The notes under the pieces are model-generated. The model searched no databases, was not told where the DNA came from, and worked only from the letters and a program-made list of their open reading frames with translations. DNA of 64,000 bases. Source: Gammaproteobacteria bacterium (GTDB lineage Bacteria; Pseudomonadota; Gammaproteobacteria; Steroidobacterales; Rariloculaceae). The stretch spans positions 54,518-118,517 of the forward strand of contig PKRJ01000003.1 in NCBI GenBank assembly GCA_017577365.1, in the 5' to 3' direction. Position 1 is the first letter of the stretch. The number at the start of each line of letters is the position of its first letter. The translations under genes were made by a program, and so were the position numbers. Below, one piece after another: positions 42,812-51,515 of the stretch.

Positions 42812-43711
42812 TTACTCCTTCCGCCCCGTCAGCGCGTCCAGCAGGCGCTCGTAGCGCAGATAGTCGAGCACGGCATAGAGCTCGTCCCGGGTCTGCATCT
42901 GGTCCAGCACGCCCGCGGTCGTGCCGGTCTCGGCAATGGCGCGATAGACGCGCTCGGCCGCGCGGCTCATCGCGCGGAACGCCGAAAGCGGGAACAGCAC
43001 GATCTTGATACCGACCCGGCCGAGCTCGGCGGCCGTGAACGCGGGCGTGACGCCGAACTCCGTCAGATTCGCGAGCACCGGAACCTCGAGCGCGGACGCG
43101 AACGCCGCGTAATCGTCGAGACGATTCAGCGCCTCGGCGAAGATCATGTCCGCCCCGGCATCGACGTAAGCCCGAGAACGTTCGATGGCCGCATCCAGCC
43201 CCTCGCTCGCGCAAGCGTCGGTCCTCGCCATGATCACGAAATCCTCGTCGCTTCGCGCGTCGACCGCGGCCTTCACGCGGTCGCACATCTCATCGACCGG
43301 CACCGTGGCCTTGTTCGGCCGATGGCCGCAGCGCTTCGCCTGCTCTTGATCCTCGATATGAAGCGCGGCGGCACCGGCCCGCTCGAGCTCGCGAACCGTC
43401 CTCGCGATGTTGAACGCGTTGCCCCATCCGGTATCGGCGTCGACGAGAAGCGGCAGCGACGTCGCGCCCGTGATCCTGCGGGCGTCCTCGACGACATCCG
43501 TGAGCGTCGTCATGCCGAGATCCGGCAGACCGAAGGACGCGTTCGCGACGCCGGCGCCGGAAAGATAGACCGCCTCGAATCCCGCCCTCTCCGCGAGAAG
43601 CGCGCAATACGCGTTGATCGCACCGGGAATGATCAGCGGCGAGCTTCGCTCCACCGCAGCGCGAAAGCGTTTCCCCGGCGAGCTCGGCGTCGCCTCGCGC
43701 GCGCTCGTCAT
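42812..43711 (-). CDS. prpB: 2-Methylisocitrate lyase
   Basis: A 299-residue isocitrate-lyase/PEP-mutase superfamily enzyme cleaving 2-methylisocitrate to pyruvate and succinate in propionate degradation. The KRCGH signature with the catalytic Cys is present, as are the metal-binding DADTGWGN and the MARTDACASEGLDAA strand. The GAINAYCALLAERAGFEAVYLSG start is typical. It overlaps prpD by ATGA on the same strand, so the two are cotranscribed. The synthase prpC is not in this window. Confidence 0.93.
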   Translation of the reverse strand: MTSAREATPSSPGKRFRAAVERSSPLIIPGAINAYCALLAERAGFEAVYLSGAGVANASFGLPDLGMTTLTDVVEDARRITGATSLPLLVDADTGWGNAFNIARTVRELERAGAAALHIEDQEQAKRCGHRPNKATVPVDEMCDRVKAAVDARSDEDFVIMARTDACASEGLDAAIERSRAYVDAGADMIFAEALNRLDDYAAFASALEVPVLANLTEFGVTPAFTAAELGRVGIKIVLFPLSAFRAMSRAAERVYRAIAETGTTAGVLDQMQTRDELYAVLDYLRYERLLDALTGRKE

Positions 43712-45159
43712 GCTTGCGCCTCCGTCCAGAACGACATGAGCTCGTCGACCGGCATCGCCTCGAGCGCGCCGCGGTCGTCGAGAAGCGCCTCGATACGCCC
43801 GGAGCGTGCCGAATCGAAGCGGGAACGCAGATTTCGGGCGAGCTTCTCGAGCAACAGCGGAATACCCTCGGCGCGGCGTTCGCGGTGACCTAGCGGATAC
43901 TCGATCTCGATCCGTTCGGTCGCACTGCCGTCGACGAAACGCACCCGCACCGCGTTCGCGATCGCGCGCTTGTCGGGATCATAGTAGTCGGCGGTGAATC
44001 GCGGGTTCTCGACGACCTCGCAACGCTCGCGCAGAAGATCGATGCGCGGATCCGCGGCCGCCGCATCCTCGTAATCGTCGGCCGTCAGCCGGCCGCGCAT
44101 CAGCGCGACGACGACCATGTACTGCAGGCAATGGTCGCGGTCGGCCGGGTTCGCGAGCGGGCCGGTCTTGTCGATGATCCGGCGGGCGGGCTCCTGCGTC
44201 TCGATCACGATGCGGTCGACGTCGTCGATGCGATGCCCGACGTTGGGATGCAAGCGCAGCGACGCCTCGACGGCCGTCTGCGCGTGGAACTCCGCCGGAT
44301 ACGCGATCTTGAACAGGATGTTCTCCATCACATACGAGCCGAGCGGGCGTGCGAGCGTCACCGCGTCGCCGCGCATCAGCGCGTCCTCGAAACCCCAGAC
44401 GGGTGCCGTCAACGGCGACGGATAACCGGGCTCGCCGGCGACGGCCATCAACGCCAGCCGCACCGCGCGGCTCGCCGCATCTCCCGCGGCCCAGCTCTTG
44501 CGAGGTCCGGTATTCGGCGCATGCCGATACGCACGCAGCGCCCCGCCGTCGAGCCACGCGTGCGACAGCGCGGCGACGATTCGGTCGCGGCTACCGCCGA
44601 GAAGGCGCGTCGCGACCGCCGTGCTCGCGACGCGCACGAGCAAGACGTGATCGAGGCCGACGCGATTGAACGCATTGTCGAGCGCGAGCACGCCCTGGAT
44701 CTCGTACGCCTGGATCATCGCCGTCAACACGTCGCCGACGAGGATGCGACGCGGCGAGCCCGGGCGCCGGCAAAGGTAGTCCGCGACCGCGAGGACCGCG
44801 CCGAGATTGTCGGACGGATGCCCCCATTCGGCGGCCAGCCACGTGTCGTTGTAGTCGAGCCAGCGGATCAGCGTGCCGATATCGAACGCCGCCTTGACCG
44901 GGTCGAGCGCGTACGGCGTTCCCGGCACGCGGGCGCCGCTCGGCAGCTCCGCGCCGGGCACGATCGGCCCGAGCAGGCGGGTGCAGGCGGGGAAACTCAG
45001 CGCGAGCAGGGCGCAGCCGAGCGAATCGAAGAGGCAGTACCGAGCGATCTCGCGAGCCTCGTCCGAGCCCGCGTGGCGCGCCGCGACGTAGTCCGCGATC
45101 TCGGTCAGCAGCCGATCCGGCGGCGGTCGGGTCGCATCGCGCGGATTCGACGAAGGCAT
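43708..45159 (-). CDS. prpD: 2-Methylcitrate dehydratase
   Basis: A 483-residue MmgE/PrpD-family enzyme dehydrating 2-methylcitrate to 2-methylaconitate without an Fe-S cluster. Diagnostic stretches are DSLGCALLALSFPACTRLLG, RWLDYNDTWLAAEWGHPSDN and KSWAAGDAASRAVRLALMAV, very close to E. coli PrpD. It leads the prpD-prpB pair. Upstream is a 142-base divergent promoter region shared with the ExeA-like ATPase gene and holding an imperfect palindrome. Confidence 0.94.
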   Translation of the reverse strand: MPSSNPRDATRPPPDRLLTEIADYVAARHAGSDEAREIARYCLFDSLGCALLALSFPACTRLLGPIVPGAELPSGARVPGTPYALDPVKAAFDIGTLIRWLDYNDTWLAAEWGHPSDNLGAVLAVADYLCRRPGSPRRILVGDVLTAMIQAYEIQGVLALDNAFNRVGLDHVLLVRVASTAVATRLLGGSRDRIVAALSHAWLDGGALRAYRHAPNTGPRKSWAAGDAASRAVRLALMAVAGEPGYPSPLTAPVWGFEDALMRGDAVTLARPLGSYVMENILFKIAYPAEFHAQTAVEASLRLHPNVGHRIDDVDRIVIETQEPARRIIDKTGPLANPADRDHCLQYMVVVALMRGRLTADDYEDAAAADPRIDLLRERCEVVENPRFTADYYDPDKRAIANAVRVRFVDGSATERIEIEYPLGHRERRAEGIPLLLEKLARNLRSRFDSARSGRIEALLDDRGALEAMPVDELMSFWTEAQA

Positions 45160-45224
45160 TGGTCGTCCTCGCTCGCGGCAGAGCCCGGACCCATGCTAGC
45201 ACCGCCGCACCGCTGAACACCGCA

Positions 45225-45246
45225 TTTGTGAACCCGCTTCACGAAA
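45225..45246. promoter_or_regulatory. Imperfect palindrome in the prpD / ATPase divergent promoter
   Basis: TTTGTGAA-CCCGC-TTCACGAAA is nearly symmetrical (GTGAA/TTCAC core). It lies 66 bases before prpD and 56 before the ATPase gene, a typical operator position for a divergent promoter. The regulator is unknown; no prpR is adjacent. Confidence 0.4.
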
Positions 45247-45301
45247 CGATCGCGCGAACCGACGCAGACTATCGGCTTCACGATCGAGGTTGCGCCCGCG
45301 G

Positions 45302-46888
45302 ATGTATCCGACCCATTTCGAGCTCGACCGGCCGCTGTTCCCCGCCGGCATCGCCCAGGACGAGACGATGCTCGTCGGCGACCCCACCGCGCACGCGGAC
45401 CTCATGACGCATGCGCGCATCGCGCTGTCGACCCCCGACGCCGCCGTCGTCCTTCTGGGACCGCCCGGCGTCGGCAAGACGACGCAGGCCGGCGCCGCGC
45501 TGCGCGCGGCCTCCGGCAGCGCGCGCAGCACGACCGTGTGGCTGCGGACGCCTCCCTCGACGGCGCACGAGCTGCTCGAGTCGCTGCTCGTCGAGCTCGG
45601 CCACGAGCCGTACAAGCAAAGTCGAGCCGAGCGTCTACAAGCGTGGCGCCAAACGCTGGTCGAGCTTTCGGCGACCGACACACGGCTTTTCGTCGCGCTC
45701 GAGCGGGCGAACGAGGCCGAGATCGCCGTGCTCCGCGCCCTCGACGCGCTCACGGCCCCGGATCCGCACGGCTGCGCGGGCGCGAATCTGATCCTGATGG
45801 GCCCCGGCGCGTTTCGACAAACGCTCGGCCACCCCGAGCTGCGCGGCCTGCGGCAACGGGTCCGGCTCGTCCGCGAGATCGAGCCGCTCGATGCATCGGG
45901 CGTCGCCGCCTATCTCCGCGCCGCGGTCGAGCGTGCGGGCGGAGCGTTCGAACGGATATTCGCAGAGGATGCGATAGACGCGCTCGCGAGCCTTTCGGAC
46001 GGCATTCCGCGGCTGCTGAATCATCTCACCGACAGCGCCCTCGCGCTCGCCGCGCTCCGCGGCGAGTCGGTACTGACCGGATCATTGGTGCGCGAGGTCG
46101 CGACCGACATTTACGGCCTGGGTCACGAGCTCGACACGACCGCGGGCAACGCCGACCTCCGCACGGGAGAGAACGGCGAGGCAGACGCAAGGGCGGCCGG
46201 CCACGAGGAAACCCTCGCCACGTGCGACGAGGAAGCCCTTGGCACGTACGACGAGGCAGGCCCCGGCACGCACGGCCACGAGAACAACTCCAGCGCGCCG
46301 GCCTGCGAGGAAATCCCGAGCACGGACGAGGACGAGAACCTCGGCAACGACGGCGACGAAGGCATCGGCAACTACCACGAGGAAAGACTCGGCGCGTACG
46401 ATGACGCGCGAGGTCCCGACACGTACGACGCCGAGGAAAGCCCCGACGCGCACGACGACAGCGCGCTCCTTTCCGACGCCGTGTCCGCGGCCGCCGATGA
46501 GCCGCTCGACGACCCGATCGCCGACGCGACCGCACCCGCGATCGTGGACGCGCTCGGCGAGACGATGTCCGTGGAGCTCGACGGCGAGCCCGCGTGGGCC
46601 GAAACGGCCGTCGAGGAAATCGAGTCCGACTTCTTCGACCCGGCAGGCTCCCCGTCGGAAGCCGTCGCCGACGAGATTCCCGTGCTCACGGACTGGATCG
46701 ACGATCGGCCCGAGTCGCAAGACCACGATGACCTCGACATGCTCGATGCCGTCGAAACGCTGACCTTGCTCGGCGACGACATGATGGATCTCTTCGCCGC
46801 GGAGCGCGAGACAAAGTGGCGCCCGGCGGCCGAGCCCGACGCCGAGCCGAGCGACTCCCCGGAGGAACGGCGCGTCACGATGCGCTGA
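45302..46888 (+). CDS. ExeA-like AAA ATPase with acidic repetitive tail
   Basis: A 528-residue protein. Residues 1-270 resemble the ExeA/GspA ATPases: MYPTHFELDRPLFPAG start, Walker A GPPGVGKT at 53-60, then LNHLTDSALALAALRG. The Walker B-like strand reads RLFVALERANEAE and lacks the expected Asp-Glu pair, so hydrolysis may be impaired. From about 300 to 390 there is a degenerate acidic repeat of about ten residues (LGTYDEAGPGTHGHE, LGAYDDARGPDTYDAEE), then a strongly acidic disordered region to the end. No transmembrane helix or peptidoglycan-binding domain follows as in true ExeA. A 7-base stem just after the stop may end the transcript. Confidence 0.75.
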   Translation: MYPTHFELDRPLFPAGIAQDETMLVGDPTAHADLMTHARIALSTPDAAVVLLGPPGVGKTTQAGAALRAASGSARSTTVWLRTPPSTAHELLESLLVELGHEPYKQSRAERLQAWRQTLVELSATDTRLFVALERANEAEIAVLRALDALTAPDPHGCAGANLILMGPGAFRQTLGHPELRGLRQRVRLVREIEPLDASGVAAYLRAAVERAGGAFERIFAEDAIDALASLSDGIPRLLNHLTDSALALAALRGESVLTGSLVREVATDIYGLGHELDTTAGNADLRTGENGEADARAAGHEETLATCDEEALGTYDEAGPGTHGHENNSSAPACEEIPSTDEDENLGNDGDEGIGNYHEERLGAYDDARGPDTYDAEESPDAHDDSALLSDAVSAAADEPLDDPIADATAPAIVDALGETMSVELDGEPAWAETAVEEIESDFFDPAGSPSEAVADEIPVLTDWIDDRPESQDHDDLDMLDAVETLTLLGDDMMDLFAAERETKWRPAAEPDAEPSDSPEERRVTMR

Positions 46889-47066
46889 CACCGGAGCGGC
46901 GCTCCGGAGCTCGAGGCGCGCACCGCTATACGCCCCCGCTCGCGTCGAGCGCATCGACGGCCTTTCTCGCATCGGGGGTGGCCGTGCGCGCACGCCTCTC
47001 CTACCATGACTCGCCTCGAAGGCGCCGCCGCGGGCGGCACAACCATCCCGTCGTCAAGAGCCGCCG

Positions 47067-48533
47067 TTGCAGCACAAGTTTCAAGCGTTCCTGGTTTGCG
47101 TAACCGGGATCTTCGTGACCGTGTTCGACACGAGCTCGTCGATCGTCGCGTTGCCGACGATCGCGCTGCAGTTCGCGACCGACTTGCCGACGGCGCAGTG
47201 GGTCATTCTCGGGAATAGCCTGACGATCGCCGCGCTGCTGGTCCCGCTCGGACGGCTGTCCGACTCGGTGGGACGCAAACGCATCTACGTGACGGGCTGC
47301 TGCCTGTTCTCGGCCGGGGCCGTGCTCGCCGCGACCGCCGTGGGCATTTACCCGCTGATCGCCGCACGAGTTCTCGTCGGCATCGGCTCGGCAATGACGC
47401 AGAGCACGGCGATGGCGATTCTCATCGGGACTTTCGGCATCCACGAGCGCGCGCGCGTGCTCGGCCTACAGATGACCGGCGTCGGGCTCGGCGGGATCGC
47501 GGGCCCCGCGGTCGGCGGGCTCATCGTCGGCGCCGTCGGCTGGCGCGCCCTGTTCGCGATGACGGCAGTCGCGATGCTCGTGATCGCACTGTCCGGTCAT
47601 CGCGTTCTCGAGCGCGACAAGCGCCACCCCACCGAGCGCAAGCCGTTCGATTCCACGGGCGCGGCGCTCTTCTCGGCCGCGCTCGTCGCCGCGTTGCTGG
47701 CACTGACGCTCGGCCCCCGCATGGGCTGGACGGCGCCCGCGGCTGTCGCCGTCTACGCGGTCGCCGCGCTGCTCGCGCTCGCGTTCATCGCGGTCGAACG
47801 GCGCAGCGCCGCGCCGCTCCTCGACATCGCGTTGTTTCGCGTCGGCGCATTCGGCCTCGGCGCGCTCGGCTCCGTCGTCGCTTTCATGGGCATCTCGTCG
47901 ACGCGCTTCCTCGCGCCGTTCTTCCTGCAAGGGGTCAAGGGCCTCGATCCTTCGCGCGTCGGCCTGCTGATGATGCCGGCGGCGATCGTGACCGCGGTGA
48001 CGGGCCCGTTCGTCGGCCGGCTCGCCGATCGCTTCGGCGTGCGGCTCTTCGCGAATCTCGGCATCGGAATCGCGCTCCTCGGTCTCTTGCAGTTCGCGCT
48101 GCTCGACGCCGAGTCGTCGGCGTGGACCGTCGTCGCCGCGCTGATGACCGTCGCGCTCGGCCTTTCGACGTTCAGCGCGCCGAACTCGACGTCGATGCTG
48201 AACGCCGTCGAACCGCGCGCGCACGGCTTCGCGTCGGGTTTCGTGAACCTTTGCCGGAACACCGGCAACGTGATCGGCATCGCTTTCGGCACTGCGATCG
48301 TCTCGTTGACGATGGCACGCGCCGGTTACGCGCCGTCGCTCGACGAGGTCGCCGCGGATGCGGATCGCGGACTCCTGGGCGCGTTCACCGAGGGCCTGCG
48401 CTCGGCGGCCGGCGGCCTCCTCGTCCTGACCAGCACCGTCCTCATGGTGCTCGTCGCGTGGACCTGGCGCGTGTACCGATCGAGTCGTGCCGAGCGGCCC
48501 GCACCGCCGGAACGGAGCGCGCCGTCGGGCTGA
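47067..48533 (+). CDS. MFS transporter, EmrB/QacA (DHA2) type
   Basis: A 488-residue polytopic membrane protein, probably 14 helices. It has TM1 FVTVFDTSSSIVALPTIA, motif A as GRLSDSVGRKRIYVTG, and the TM5 motif C region GVGLGGIAGPAVGGLIVG typical of drug:proton antiporters. The substrate is unknown. TTG start (47067) with a weak site. The last ~208 bases are overlapped by the antisense 3' part of the GNAT reading frame, which is unusual; see that entry. Confidence 0.87.
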   Translation: MQHKFQAFLVCVTGIFVTVFDTSSSIVALPTIALQFATDLPTAQWVILGNSLTIAALLVPLGRLSDSVGRKRIYVTGCCLFSAGAVLAATAVGIYPLIAARVLVGIGSAMTQSTAMAILIGTFGIHERARVLGLQMTGVGLGGIAGPAVGGLIVGAVGWRALFAMTAVAMLVIALSGHRVLERDKRHPTERKPFDSTGAALFSAALVAALLALTLGPRMGWTAPAAVAVYAVAALLALAFIAVERRSAAPLLDIALFRVGAFGLGALGSVVAFMGISSTRFLAPFFLQGVKGLDPSRVGLLMMPAAIVTAVTGPFVGRLADRFGVRLFANLGIGIALLGLLQFALLDAESSAWTVVAALMTVALGLSTFSAPNSTSMLNAVEPRAHGFASGFVNLCRNTGNVIGIAFGTAIVSLTMARAGYAPSLDEVAADADRGLLGAFTEGLRSAAGGLLVLTSTVLMVLVAWTWRVYRSSRAERPAPPERSAPSG

Positions 48534-49075
48534 CCGCTACCCGAGCGCTGCGCGCGCATCGCACGCCATTCCTCGGCGAGGAGCGACCATCGCTCGTGAT
48601 CTCGCCAACGTCCGCGTATTTTCAAAAAACGCCGCGCGACGCCTTCGAGCTCGAAGCCCAGGCTCTCGACCAGCCGGATCGAGCGGATATTCGACGGCTG
48701 AATGCTTGCCTCGAGGCGGTGCAGCTTGAGCTCCGTGAACGCGAACGCGATCACGCGCGTCAGCGCCTCGCGCATCAGTCCCCGCCCGGCGAACGGCTCG
48801 AACGCGTAGTAGCCGAGCGACGCCGAATCGCGCGAATCGCGCACGATCTCGTTCAGGTTGACGACCCCGACGAGCTCGTCGGTCGCGGCGTCCACGACGA
48901 GAAACGAGACCTGATTGGGCTGCCGCTGCCGGCGCAGATAGCGGGCGAACTCCTCGCTCGTCGAAGGCGGCTCGACGAACACGCCGTGCAAGCGCCGGCT
49001 GCGGCGAACGGCGGCGAGAAACGCCGTCTCGTGCCGCGGCGACGGCCGGACGAGCCGAACGCGCCACCGCGGCAT
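48326..49075 (-). CDS. GNAT acetyltransferase, RimJ-like, overlapping the MFS gene
   Basis: A 249-residue frame. Residues 1-185 are a complete GNAT domain of the RimJ/RimL type (ribosomal protein or antibiotic N-acetylation): SLGYYAFEPFAGRGLMREAL carries the acetyl-CoA loop and SNIRSIRLVESLGFELEG the conserved helix. The last 65 residues are Ser/Arg-rich low complexity and lie antisense to the MFS gene. A TAG in the neighbouring frame occurs just where the domain would normally end, so either a small frameshift or real read-on is possible. It starts 5 bases behind the extradiol dioxygenase gene. Confidence 0.7.
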   Translation of the reverse strand: MPRWRVRLVRPSPRHETAFLAAVRRSRRLHGVFVEPPSTSEEFARYLRRQRQPNQVSFLVVDAATDELVGVVNLNEIVRDSRDSASLGYYAFEPFAGRGLMREALTRVIAFAFTELKLHRLEASIQPSNIRSIRLVESLGFELEGVARRFLKIRGRWRDHERWSLLAEEWRAMRAQRSGSGQPDGALRSGGAGRSARLDRYTRQVHATSTMRTVLVRTRRPPAAERRPSVNAPRSPRSASAATSSSDGA

Positions 49076-49080
49076 GGCCG

Positions 49081-50376
49081 TCAGGCCTGCGACCGCGGCC
49101 TATCCCAGTCCTTCTTGCCCTCGTCGGTGCCTGCCACCGAGTAGAGCATCTGGGCGTTCCGGGTCTTCTGGAACTCCTCGAGCGTCTCGCCGCGCATCGC
49201 CGCGTAGATGTGCAGGTTCGTCGTGCCGACGACGGCACCGAGCTTCTCGAGCATGAAGAAGATCACGCCGTAATGGATCATCGCGCGCCAGTCGCGGCGG
49301 CGCACCATGTCGCGCTCCTCTTCCGTGAGGCCCGCCTCCTCGAACGCCCGCTCCGGATCCTCGAGAAAGAGCTTGCGCTTCTCCGGAATGATCAGATCGT
49401 GCAAGAAGCGATTCAGCCGATACGCGCGAACGGCCGTCTCGATCGTGAACGGATACGACCCTTCGAGCTCCTCTATGCCCGCGAGCTCACGGTTGACTCG
49501 CTCGAGATAATCCGGGCCCGGCTTGTCTCCGTTCGACTCGGGAACGTTCTCGAAAATGAGCGTCGCGATCGCCGTCATCGACGGCAGGTAGTACGACTGG
49601 TGAAGCTTCTTGACCTTGGGCGTGAGCGCGCCGCGCATGATCAGCCACATGATCACTTCGGCGCCCTCGACGCCGCCGAGCTTCGCGTACTCGGCGATCG
49701 TCATCTCGGTGAGCTTCTCCGGATCCTCCTCGAGCAGGCGCAGGAACTCCATGTCCCACGGCGTATTGTTGAAGCCCGCGCGCTCGCCGTGCACCTGGTG
49801 CGACAGCCCGCCGGTGCCGACGACGACGACGCCGATATCTTCCGGATAGCTCAGGATCGCCCGGCGCAGCGCCTGGCCCAGCTTGTAGCATCGCTTCGCC
49901 GACGGGACCGGGAACTGCAGCACGCCGACCTGCAGCGGCACGATCTTCCCGGGCCAATCCGGCTCGTGCGGCCACAGCACCGACAGCGGCGAGAACGCGC
50001 CGTGATCGAGTCCGCGATTCTGGAACACCGAGAGATCGAACTCCTCGGCCGCCAGGCACTTCGCGATGTGATGCGCGAGCTTCGGATCGCCCTTCACGGG
50101 CGGAAGCGCGCGCGGACCGCCGCCCTCGTCCGCGACCGGATACAGGTCGCCGACGCCGAGCGCGAAGTGCGAGTAGTGATCGAAGAAGAACGACGTGACG
50201 TGATCGTTGTAGATCAGCAGCAACACGTCCGGCTTCTTCTCCGCAAGCCACTCCTGAATGGGACGATAGCCCTCGAAGATCGGCTTCCACACCGGATCTT
50301 CGTGCTTGTTCGTGTCGTGTGCGAACCCGATCGTGGGGGTATGCGAAGTCGCGATTCCGCCGAGAATCCTAGCCAT
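49081..50376 (-). CDS. Gallate / protocatechuate-type extradiol dioxygenase (LigB-LigA fusion)
   Basis: A 431-residue type II extradiol ring-cleavage enzyme in which the catalytic LigB domain (residues ~1-280, GIATSHTPTIGFAHDTNKHE; iron His in SHTP and YNDHVTSFFFD) is fused to a C-terminal LigA-like small domain (VIFFMLEKLGAVVGTTNLHI). That order and length match gallate dioxygenases (GalA, DesB) and fused protocatechuate 4,5-dioxygenases. I prefer gallate but cannot exclude protocatechuate. No other ring-degradation gene is adjacent. It lies downstream of sodB, same strand, 143 bases. Confidence 0.85.
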   Translation of the reverse strand: MARILGGIATSHTPTIGFAHDTNKHEDPVWKPIFEGYRPIQEWLAEKKPDVLLLIYNDHVTSFFFDHYSHFALGVGDLYPVADEGGGPRALPPVKGDPKLAHHIAKCLAAEEFDLSVFQNRGLDHGAFSPLSVLWPHEPDWPGKIVPLQVGVLQFPVPSAKRCYKLGQALRRAILSYPEDIGVVVVGTGGLSHQVHGERAGFNNTPWDMEFLRLLEEDPEKLTEMTIAEYAKLGGVEGAEVIMWLIMRGALTPKVKKLHQSYYLPSMTAIATLIFENVPESNGDKPGPDYLERVNRELAGIEELEGSYPFTIETAVRAYRLNRFLHDLIIPEKRKLFLEDPERAFEEAGLTEEERDMVRRRDWRAMIHYGVIFFMLEKLGAVVGTTNLHIYAAMRGETLEEFQKTRNAQMLYSVAGTDEGKKDWDRPRSQA

Positions 50377-50519
50377 GCATTACTCTCTTGATTGAAAAGA
50401 TACGGTCCGCCAAGCTGCATGATGGCGGCGCGCGGCGGCGCCTTCAACCGCGGCAAACCGTAATGGACGGCCGGTGCGACGCGGGCACCGGAGCGTGCCC
50501 GCGTCCACACGAGAGGAGA

Positions 50520-51122
50520 TTATGCCTTCTCGAAGTTCTCGCTCGCGAACTTCCAGTTCAGACGCTCGCCGACGACGGCCTTGAGAAAATCGGGGCGCCG
50601 ATTCTGGTAGTCGAGATAATAGGCGTGCTCCCACACGTCGACGGTAAGGAGACACGTCTTGCCCTGGGCCATCGGCGTATCGGCGTTCGCCGTCGTCACG
50701 ATCTCGAGCTTGCCGTTGTTCACGATGAGCCACGCCCAGCCGCTGCCGAATTGCGCGGTCGCGGCCTTGATGAACTGCTCCTCGAACTGCTGCATGCCGC
50801 CGAAGCTTTCGGCGATCTTGTCCGCGAGCGCCTTGCTCGGCTCGGTGCGCTGCGGCGCGAGGGAGTTCCAGAAGAACGTGTGATTCCAGACCTGCCCCGC
50901 GTTGTTGAAGACGCCCTTCTTCGCGGGATCGTCCTTCACGGCGCGGACGATCTGCTCGAGCGACATGTCGGCCATGTCGGTGCCCGCGACGAGCCCGTTC
51001 AGGTTGTTCACGTAGGCCGCATGGTGTTTGCCGTAATGAAACTCGATCGTGCGCTTCGAGATCACGGGCTCCAGCGCGTTATCGGCCCACGGCAACGGCG
51101 GTAGAGTAAACGGCTGTGACAT
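50520..51122 (-). CDS. sodB: Iron superoxide dismutase
   Basis: A 200-residue Fe-type SOD converting superoxide to peroxide and oxygen. Metal ligands are in FHYGKHHAAYVNNLN, WNHTFFWNSLAP and DVWEHAYYLDYQNRRPDFL. The family Fe features (AATAQFGSGWAWLIVNNG and the TPMAQGKTCLLTVD region) favour iron over manganese. I chose the ATG at 51122 because of a perfect AAGGAGGT site. The open frame continues upstream without conservation. Upstream of the promoter region lies a 20-base tandem repeat. Confidence 0.93.
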   Translation of the reverse strand: MSQPFTLPPLPWADNALEPVISKRTIEFHYGKHHAAYVNNLNGLVAGTDMADMSLEQIVRAVKDDPAKKGVFNNAGQVWNHTFFWNSLAPQRTEPSKALADKIAESFGGMQQFEEQFIKAATAQFGSGWAWLIVNNGKLEIVTTANADTPMAQGKTCLLTVDVWEHAYYLDYQNRRPDFLKAVVGERLNWKFASENFEKA

Positions 51123-51298
51123 GGCACGAACCTCCTTATTCTTGGTCCGGAAACTGACGCCGCTCCAGCCGACTGGGTCGGAACCGTCGCGGCGCCGCGG
51201 AAATTTGGTCGGAGAACATGAGACAGTAGCGGAGCGGCCAGGAGCGCGCAACCGCGGGAGCACACGCTCTTCGCGCACGAACGATGCGATGCGCTTCT

Positions 51299-51358
51299 TT
51301 CCCGACCGATCCCGCTCTTTCCCGTCGAATCCCGTTTTTTCCCGTCCGCTCCGCGGCA
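51299..51358 (-). repeat. Three tandem 20-base units upstream of sodB; gap 51123-51515
   Basis: Two close copies, TTCCCGACCGATCCCGCTCT and TTCCCGTCGAATCCCGTTTT, are followed by a decayed third (TTCCCGTCCGCTCCGCGGCA). They lie 177-236 bases before the sodB ATG and about 160-215 before the divergent RRM gene. This is the only structured element in the 393-base gap. Helical phasing near 20 bases would suit a multimeric regulator. No protein can be named. Confidence 0.55.
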
Positions 51359-51515
51359 ATCGCCGCCCGGTCGGTCGTCAGCCGTGCAATATAGTCGAGC
51401 ACGGCGCCGCAAAGTGCGGTAGACTTCCTTTCGCCTAACCGTTCAATTCGAGTCTCGGGCAATCCTGCCCTGGTCCTCCGTTGACGGTTCTCTAAGCCTT
51501 GATAGGAGGTACACC

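Noticed and set aside
42393..43286. Minus-strand frame across the prpB 3' end and DUF1592 gene start
   Set aside because: It is a shifted-frame shadow of prpB and of the lipoprotein gene.
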